From contig CM043947.1 in assembly GCA_014529385.2 (NCBI GenBank), positions 118,364,087 through 118,428,086 of the forward strand: 64,000 bases of DNA, in the 5' to 3' direction. Source of the DNA: Adiantum capillus-veneris. Its lineage: Eukaryota; Streptophyta; Polypodiopsida; Polypodiales; Pteridaceae. This document shows, one piece after another, positions 57,442 to 64,000 of the stretch. Within the stretch, counting starts at the first letter, position 1. The number at the start of each line of letters is the position of its first letter. The notes below the pieces were generated by a model that was not told where the DNA came from, ran no database searches, and saw only the letters and a program-made list of their open reading frames with translations. A program made the translations under genes and the position numbers.

Positions 57442-58106
57442 TATGATTCTGAAGAGGTTGCTTTTAGATAAAATATAGTTTTGGACTTTTTTGCTTTCCA
57501 TGCAATTAATTGGCAAGGAATGTTGTGCCTCTGTGACACGTATACCTACCTGTGGGTGTGTGTGTGTGTGTATTAGAGAGAGATAGAGAGTGTCCATTGT
57601 GTACTATTAAGTGATGAGTAATTCAATAGGTTCCAAGGAAGGTTACCTACTAATTACAATCAATGCTCAAAAATATCCTAAGTTAAGTTTAATCTCAATG
57701 CTAAAAGACAGCCTAGGTTTAGTGTAATCCTAGCCCTCCTTGTCCCCCCTTATTGGTATATGCAGCACTATCTCCGCATTTATCCACCATTTCATGGCTA
57801 GGTCCATCGCTTTACTTGGCCCTACACCATATTGCAGTACTATTATTGGCCATAGTAGTAGTTTCAACAACAGTATTGGCTCTTTTATGCCCATATCTTG
57901 CCCATATTAGCTGATGCTCTTTTTTGTGCTCTTGTACAATTGATGCCCATACAATTGTATTTTTTGTATGTGTGTGTGTCTGTGTGTATTAGAGAGAGAT
58001 AGAGAGTGTGCACTATTAATTGGTGAGTGATTCAATAGGTTATAGGGAAGGTTACCTACTCATTACAATCAATACTAAAAAACAACATAGGTTTAGTGTA
58101 ATCCCA
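56905..58106. repeat. segmental tandem duplication, about 0.77-kb period
   Basis: The block ctatctccacatttacgcag...cttggccctacaccatattg...tgctcttgtacattgatgc (about 56999-57175) recurs at 57769-57955. The following tattagagagagatagagag...caataggttcc block (57572-57650) recurs at 57988-58060. Each unit begins with the dispersed CTAGGTTTAGTG motif. (GT)n at about 57209-57271 and (GA)n at about 57380-57440 expand the first unit only. Confidence 0.85.
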
Positions 58107-58277
58107 CCTTCAAATATTGGGACTCACGTCAAAAATAGATTTGATAGGTGGAAAAACTTACAAATTTTACCCAATTTTAGTCTATTTTTATGCAAATAAC
58201 TTAAAAATTTGTTGAGCTTTTAGAAAAAAATTTATTTAGAGATTTGATTACAATGGAGTAAATAGCATGCACAAACA

Positions 58278-58432
<155 letters not shown>

Positions 58433-58722
58433 ATAGCTCCAACCTCTTGTATTGACTCCCTCAAGCACTCCTCGTTGTTATACCTCTTTAGTGATCCACC
58501 TCCTATCAATTCAAAGGAAGAGTCAAACCCTATCGCCTTCCACGTTTACATAATGTACTGGAGTTTTGTGGGGTGCATCCCAAAGGCGGCCAGACCAACG
58601 AGATCTACACCGGTGTGTAGGCTTGGGACTCAGGCATTCCAAGCACTCAAGTGATCTATGTGGGAAAGTCACTATAGTGCGCACTGTACAGGTTGCACAT
58701 TTTCACTATGTGTTGTGTGTGC

Positions 58723-58724
<2 letters not shown>

Positions 58725-58796
<72 letters not shown>
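58725..58796. repeat. compound (GT)n(GA)n microsatellite
   Basis: GT units switch directly to GA units at about 58757. 58800-59330 beyond it contains no recognisable gene. Confidence 0.95.
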
Positions 58797-58798
<2 letters not shown>

Positions 58799-59334
58799 CT
58801 TGCACACACACATGGCTTGGTGATAGTGGCAACTCTAACTGTCAATGCTCACTAGGGAGGGGGCATTTGTTGACATGTGGGGGAGGGTATCTATTTCTTG
58901 AAGGTCTTGAAGTACATAGTGCCCATGTCAAGTGTAACTTCTGGGAAATAGATCAAATGACCATTCTTAACTCCTAATTAGCATATACAAACAATGGAAT
59001 TGCCTACATAACGTATAGGTTATTATATCATAAATGTTGCATACCATAATTGCTATATAGTAACTGTATTGGGATTGGCATTTTCTACATCCAACTAGCA
59101 ACTACACATAATTACAATATGGAAAATGCATAAGCCATATGAGCTTGAGAGATCCATGTAGTAATTAAAAGATTGCCATATAGCTATTTCATTAAAATTA
59201 TCATTTTGCTAGTTCCATTTAGCAATTGCACTAGAAGACCACACACTTGCTAGTTTCATTTGGATGTAAGCTAATGACTTACTACTACTATCTAGCAATT
59301 ACTCTAAATGTGATGAAAGTTTCTATGTGGAAAG

Positions 59335-59771
59335 TTGTCCAAAGTTCCTTGTGCTCTACTCCTTTGGCTATGGCACCACATAGCAGCCTTGAGCACCACC
59401 CTCTTTAATGATGGGTTCAATCTTAGCACCTGCTTCGAGATTCTGTGCGATGCCGGGTTCGACCCACAATGGTACACTGTTGGTATGTCAGTGATCGTGA
59501 CAACCACCAAGCTATGCCCTCCCAACAATGCCCTGCCATGGTGCACCTCTCGAGCACTTTGACATGGAGCAACTAGCATTTGAGAAGATTGGCGTGTATA
59601 GGGGCAACATCGTGGCTTTGGATTATTGCCTGGTGCCCTGTGTGAAGAAGGGCGGCATCCACTTCACCATGAATGGGCATGCCTACTTCAACTTGGTGCT
59701 CATTATGAATGTGGGGGGAGTGGGTGATGTGCACTCTTTCTCTGTCAATTTGACGTTTCAAATATCCTAGA
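59335..59771 (+). pseudogene. alpha-expansin fragment
   Basis: The plus strand encodes AALSTTLFNDGFNLSTCFEI, then VGMSVIVTTTKLCPPNNALP and, after a frame change near 59545, HFDMEQLAFEKIGVYRGNIV, then VPCVKKGGIHFTMNGHAYFN and VLIMNVGGVGDVHS. These match the GH45-like domain of plant alpha-expansins in order, including the HFD motif and the FTxNGHxYFNLVLxxNVGGxGDVHS run before the cellulose-binding domain. The upstream LYSFGYGT block is in yet another frame. After DVHSFSV the family sequence ends, so the signal peptide and C-terminal domain are absent. Expansins loosen cell walls. This piece is a pseudogene without visible introns. Confidence 0.88.
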
Positions 59772-59829
59772 GAGAGTTCCCCTTTTATTTTACAGAACAA
59801 CCATCTATGTAGTATCTAGGAACCAATAT

Positions 59830-60170
59830 TTGATTCGATAATATTCCCAAGGGATCCATTCAGTCTGGGTCGAATTTGGAGGGTTACCTTAGTTGGCTTT
59901 GGGATAATATTTGATTGCTTGCTAGTTAGCTAGACATCCCACTCTTTGTTCCCAACAAGAGGGGTCTATGCAGATCCTCTAACCGGCTGTGCATAGGGTG
60001 GAATGTATTAAAGACCCCACAAAAGAGAATGATGATCAATGTTGGAGCTGGGTTGATAACCATTCCACTCAACTTTGGGGCCTGCTTTGAGTGTACAAAA
60101 TTTGGGCAATTTGCAAAGCATTGCCCCATGAAGGTCAAAATAAGTACCAATCCCATAGTGTAAGGCTCCA
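59830..60170 (+). pseudogene. LINE-like zinc-knuckle (ORF1-type) remnant
   Basis: Plus-strand fragments DIPLFVPNKRGLCRSSNRL, KRMMINVGAGLITIPLNF and CFECTKFGQFAKHCP resemble the DUF4283/zinc-knuckle region of plant LINE ORF1 proteins, with Gln at the expected His position. No reverse transcriptase follows. Confidence 0.4.
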
Positions 60171-61125
60171 GTTCAAGAGGCAACAATCATAACCCTACCA
60201 AGGGAACGTATGGGGAAGGGAGCAAGGTATAATTAAAGAGTAGTGAAGGGAGGTAAAGGAGACTATGATTTGCGACAAGGAGGACACCAAACTACAAGAG
60301 AAGATTGCAGAGAAACAGAGCTCCACATTGAAAATCTCCCAAGGTCCACCCATTGAGAATTCCTTTGTTTTTCTTGCTTCTACCTATAAGATTTTGATTG
60401 TTACAACTTCATTGGTTGTGCAAGTCTCAAGGCTGAAAAGGGTCAAAAGGGTGAAGGGAATGGTCAGGGGTCCATATCACTAGAGGGTACTAGTGACTTG
60501 AAAGGTAAAAGCTTCTCTACCCCCTCCCCCCCCCCCCCCCCCCACTCCAATCAACTAAAAATTTGGGCTTGTTTCATCCCACTTCACAACCCTTTGACGT
60601 GCTTCAAGAAATCCCTTGCCCAAGGTGATCCTCCCAATTCTGTTAGATTGAGGGATGGGGAGATTGGGCATGATTCATAGGTCAAGGAATTTGTCCCTCT
60701 CTCCCAATGGCAGTGTACAAAAGGAGAAAAGATGTTAACTATTGGTGTGTCTGCAGGAACACCAACTTGATGCCTTTGGGCCAAGAAAACAAACGCTTGG
60801 GGAGGTTCTTTTTTATACACCTCTGCTCCGGACTTTTTAGTGAGTGATGATAGGAGTCCACAGGGATCTTGAACCTAGAGTTGTTTTTCAGTACCTGTCT
60901 GGAAGGGCGATGTTAAGAAGTGCGAAGTGTGGCTAGGAAAGCGTCGGGCCTCTGACTGTGAAAGTTCGTAGCAAAATCAAGCAAGTCATAGATGATTTGA
61001 AGCTAAAAACACACTAAAAAAGAACAAAAAACCATCCATGAAAGCTCCTCTTTGAAAAATAACCAACATCAACTCAAAACTCTTGTGTGTGAAGATTATA
61101 TGTAGCCTCGATCCCAATTGCACGG
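60171..61125. other. intergenic stretch, no gene recognised
   Basis: It contains an 18-nt poly(C) at 60526-60543 and short open frames without family matches. Confidence 0.55.
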
Positions 61126-61677
61126 ATGCAATGCTCTTATAGTGAGTCACGACAGGAGGACGTTGTGCAAGAGTCTATGCATACGGAGTTAGAGCATGAG
61201 AGCTCTAGTGAGTCACAGCAGATTGAGTGGTCATGTTTGCAGTGGATGATTGCTGAGGAGGCTGAGATGTCAGTGATTATGCAATCATTCCTTTCTTTGC
61301 TCGACAGTGAGCATGGGGATATAGTTGTGCAGGATATGTCTTCCAGCAGACACCTAGAGCAGCTCGTTTGCTCTGAGGTTGCACGACAGGTTGATGCGTC
61401 TTTTGCGGACAGTCAGGAGATGCATGTGGCTGACACGCCTTGTCAGTCAGAGATGCCTATTGCAAGAAATATATATATTGATGTATGCTCCGTAGAGCTA
61501 GCAGGGCCCGCTAGCATTTCATCGGCATTCGGTGGTCTCATGTATGAGATGTTGATATTGAGACCAGATATCGCAGCTGCAGTGGGAGAATTTGCAGTTG
61601 GGGTTGTTAGTCGTTTGTTGACTGATGATGGCATAGTGCACGAGGGAGATATGCAGGTATTGCGTACATACTTGTAG
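61126..61677 (+). CDS. copia-derived chimeric ORF (truncated RT end)
   Basis: 183 codons. Residues 1-120 are acidic and Ser/Gln/Glu-rich and not recognised (SSSESQQIEWSCLQWMIAEE, HLEQLVCSEVARQVDASF). Residues about 128-183 contain FGGLMYEMLILRPDIAAAVG, then VGVVSRLL and VLRTYL. This corresponds to the GSLMYAMxxTRPDIAxAVGVVSRY region of copia RT/RNase H, but with an extra GEFA-type insertion and lost spacing. The catalytic RT and RNase H parts are missing. The frame continues past a stop as YVCGTSGGVWTYTGAG (copia LRYLKGTSxxGLxYxG). It is followed by a polypurine-like AAGTGGGAGG and an LTR. A close copy in opposite orientation exists at 63385-63990, so this reduced form was mobile as such. Confidence 0.55.
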   Translation: MQCSYSESRQEDVVQESMHTELEHESSSESQQIEWSCLQWMIAEEAEMSVIMQSFLSLLDSEHGDIVVQDMSSSRHLEQLVCSEVARQVDASFADSQEMHVADTPCQSEMPIARNIYIDVCSVELAGPASISSAFGGLMYEMLILRPDIAAAVGEFAVGVVSRLLTDDGIVHEGDMQVLRTYL

Positions 61678-62044
61678 TACGTGTGCGGTACGTCTGGTGG
61701 TGTATGGACTTACACGGGAGCAGGACAACCGGATGCACACGATCACAGCCAGCCAGTGGGTATCGGTTGAGAGCGGTTTTCTCTCACCTTTTGTAGTCTT
61801 TAGACTAGGTTCTCTTGCTTAAAGGCACATTCGCCTTTAAGTGGGAGGTTGTTGGGGTATAGGCGTCTGTGCCTTGCCCGGCCGCCCAGAGTCTAGGCGC
61901 CCACTGACTTGTATACCTTATACATAGCATAAGTGTATAGGGGGCTGCTCACTCTTTTGAGTCTCCCCACCCACATCGTGTGTGTGTCTCCTTATCTCTC
62001 TCTCTCTCTCACTCTCCGTCTGTGGTGCTCCCCGATCCCCTTCA
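61155..62044 (+). mobile_element. 3' end of truncated copia family, copy 1
   Basis: Coding remnant, then polypurine tract at about 61839-61849, then an LTR (61850-62044). Its inverted homologue runs 64000-63118. No primer site follows the LTR, so it is a 3' LTR. The left end of similarity is near 61155. Confidence 0.75.
61850..62044 (+). repeat. LTR of truncated copia family, copy 1
   Basis: Begins TGTTGGGGTATAGGCG and ends CCCCTTCA, about 195 bp. It resembles the copia 1 LTR in its TGTTGGG-TATA start, its GGCCGCC block and its size. Confidence 0.75.
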
Positions 62045-62640
62045 ATTGCAGGTCAATTAAGCACCCCATTTATTGTTGCAATTCATTCATTCTTTATCTA
62101 CTTGCTTGTTTTATAATTTTTTGCATTACTTCCTTTGCTTTGGTTTATTTGGATCTCGTTTTTAGAACTATACACTCGATGTTGATTAGCATTTTCACAT
62201 GTTAGTTACACACACAATTCTTTGCATACATTTGCTAGCCAATGCATGTGATGTATTACAGTAGTGAATACACAAGTAGTGAATGCATGTGGTGTATCGC
62301 AATAGTGAATACACCTTGTGCATCTTTACTTTAGCTCTAAATAATTGATACCATACTAGGTGTCAAAATAATTGATGACATACTATATATGTCCTCGTTT
62401 CTCTAGTACTAGGTATCAGTATGAAGTTCTCAAGTCCTAAAGATTACATCCAAGCATCAATAAGCTAGGGAGCAAACTACAGCCACCTTTTGAAACTAGC
62501 TTATCTTCCATATACTAGGTCATGGTTTGAAATTACTGCATTGCATAGAGATTGGAGCATGCAATGTGAGATCTTTGCTCACAATCTAGAAATATGTTTC
62601 TTCTACCCGGTGGCATACCTCACATATATAGCAATAAATC
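62045..62640. other. spacer between inverted copies, no gene
   Basis: AT-rich, with short direct repeats such as atgcatgtggtgtat / agtgaatacac at about 62240-62310. No gene is recognised. Confidence 0.6.
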
Positions 62641-62739
62641 AGGTTGACAGACAAATGAAATAGACACTCGTGCTGCCCTCGCTTCTATATTATTGTTGGG
62701 CTCTTTGCAATCGGAGTGACAACAAGACTTAGCAGCATT

Positions 62740-63070
62740 GCATCCACATGAATTACCAGTTCAAGATACCAACCACGAATCAACAGTATCCCATGAGACT
62801 GATAAGTGATATTTGGACATAAAAGAGGTAGATATTATAATTATAGACAAACTATCCATGTTAACCCAAACAAATTTTGACCTTATCGTAAGACAAGATG
62901 TCAACGTAACAAGAAGTACATTGGAAGATCCCTTCAACAACGAATGTGTTCTCTTGCTCGATGATCTTGCTCAACTACCCCCAGTTTGTAGTCACACACG
63001 GGAGCTTTGTAACACATGCCATATGACAAGCTCGGTCCGTTGGCTACTTGCAACTTTGTACATGCAACAT
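62740..63070 (+). pseudogene. Pif1-like helicase fragment
   Basis: Plus-strand VDIIIIDKLSMLTQTNFDLI matches the Walker B region of Pif1 helicases (IIIDEISM). VLLLDDLAQLPPVC matches the GDxxQLPPV motif, with D for G. CHMTSSVRWLLATLYMQHTL matches the following segment. The P-loop is not visible, and the fragment is cut by the LTR at about 63118. The frame is open at 62813-63160 but the upstream part is interrupted by a stop near 62805. Pif1 helicases are carried by Helitrons and by host genes. No RepHel or Helitron end is seen here. Confidence 0.65.
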
Positions 63071-63117
63071 ACATTGCCGATGCCATATAACAAAACACAG
63101 AAGGTGAAGCTACATGT

Positions 63118-63305
63118 TGAAGGGGATCGGGGAGCACCACATACGGAGAGTGAGAGATAAGGAGACACACGACACACAGATATGAGTGGGGAGACTCAAA
63201 GAGTGAGCAGCCCCCTATACACTTATGCTATGTATAAGGTATACAAGTCAGTGGGCGCCCAGACTCTGGGCGGCCGGGCAAGGCACAGGCGCCTATACCC
63301 CAACA
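63118..63305 (-). repeat. LTR of truncated copia family, copy 2
   Basis: The minus strand begins TGTTGGGGTATAGGCG at 63305 and ends CCCCTTCA at 63118 (188 bp). It inserts directly downstream of the Pif1-like fragment. Confidence 0.75.
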
Positions 63306-63384
63306 GCCTCCCACTTAAAGGCGACTGTGCCTTTAAGCATGGGAACCTAGTCTAAAGACTACAAAAGGTGAGAGAAAACCGCTC

Positions 63385-63990
63385 TCAATCGATGCCCACT
63401 GACTGGCTGTGATCGTGTGCATCCGGCTGTCCTGCTCCCGTGTAAGTCCATACACCACCAGACGTACCGCACACGTACTGAAAGTATGTATGCAATACCT
63501 GCATATCTCCCTCGTGCACTATGCCATCATCATTCAACAAACGACTGACAACCCCAACTGCAAATTCTCCCACTGCAGCTGCGATATCTGGTCTCAAGAT
63601 CAACATCTCATACATGAGACCACCGAATGCGGATGCAATGCTAGCGGGCCCTGCTAGCTCTACGGAGCATGCATCAACATATATATCCCTGTCAATAGGC
63701 ATCTCTGACTGACAAGGCGTGTCAGCCACATGCATCTCCTAACTATCCACAAAAGACGCATCAACCTGTCGTGCAACCTCAGAGAAAACCAGCTGCTCTA
63801 GGTGTCTACTGAAAGACATATCCTGCACAACTATATCCCCATGCTCACTCTCGAGCATAGAAAGGAATGACTGCATAATCACTGACATCTCAGTGTCCTC
63901 TGCAATCATCCACTGCAAACATGACCACTCAATCTGCTGTGACTCACTAGAGCTCTCATGCTCTAACTCCGTATGCATAGACTCTTGCAC
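63385..63990 (-). pseudogene. copia-derived chimeric ORF, copy 2
   Basis: Near-duplicate of the ORF at 61126-61677 but split by one stop at 63739-63741, where copy 1 has a Gln codon (a C-to-T type change). The second part ends YVCGTSGGVWTYTGAGQPDA, further than copy 1, showing the copia RT/RNase H origin more clearly. Confidence 0.6.
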
Positions 63991-64000
63991 AACGTCCTCC

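Larger units (their letters stand above)
63118..64000 (-). mobile_element. 3' end of truncated copia family, copy 2 (inverted)
   Basis: Mirror image of 61155-62044: coding remnant on the minus strand, polypurine tract, then an LTR at 63305-63118. It continues beyond the window at 64000. By eye the copies are very similar with small indels in the LTR. Confidence 0.75.

Noticed and set aside
59448-59475. Pol III B-box (ggttcgaccc)
   Set aside because: It lies inside the expansin-coding frame and encodes part of the conserved protein. There is no matching A-box.

Overview
The window is plant nuclear DNA from a large, repeat-rich genome. Evidence: LTR retrotransposons primed by the plant-type TGGTATCAGAGC site, a chromodomain-type gypsy element, a CACTA (EnSpm) element with TNP2/DUF4218 remnants, an alpha-expansin fragment, a plant-type receptor-kinase fragment, GT-AG introns, and abundant GA/GT microsatellites. 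I cannot fix the species. A non-seed land plant such as a fern is a guess only. I see no intact host gene, no rRNA, no functional tRNA gene and no CRISPR array. Nearly every coding stretch belongs to mobile DNA.

Layout: 1-5280 is a microsatellite cluster followed by a decayed CACTA transposon (about 432-5280) that carries eleven 173-bp tandem repeats. 5300-9430 is microsatellite-rich intergenic DNA with a dispersed short repeat. 9430-20290 is a compound of two related chromovirus (Ty3/gypsy) elements on the minus strand: one with pol remnants but no 5' end, and one internally deleted derivative joining Gag to the integrase C terminus. 20291-26850 is low-information DNA with a small TIR element containing a tRNA-like SINE head and a GC-rich receptor-kinase pseudogene.

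26858-35180 is the best-preserved element: a minus-strand LTR retrotransposon with 570-bp LTRs differing at 3 sites, a TCCTC target duplication, a tRNA-Asp-type primer site, an uninterrupted 1132-codon Gag with four zinc knuckles, two further unrecognised ORFs, and no polymerase. 35750-42180 is an inverted-repeat family that received a 5.5-kb Ty1/copia element (36314-41851, target duplication ACACC). 42647-50566 is a decayed multi-exon gene with a methyltransferase-like motif, split inside an exon by a second copia element (43437-48415, target duplication AGAAG).

50600-59300 is mostly unassignable DNA with long foldback hairpins (53039-53653), a segmental duplication (about 56905-58106) and an 85-nt poly(C) tract (58279-58363). 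59335-60170 holds an alpha-expansin pseudogene and a LINE-like zinc-knuckle remnant. 61126-64000 contains two inverted copies of a truncated copia-derived family, with LTRs facing each other around a Pif1-helicase fragment. The most unusual item is the young gag-only element at 26858-35180, because its coding frames are open although it has no enzyme of its own.
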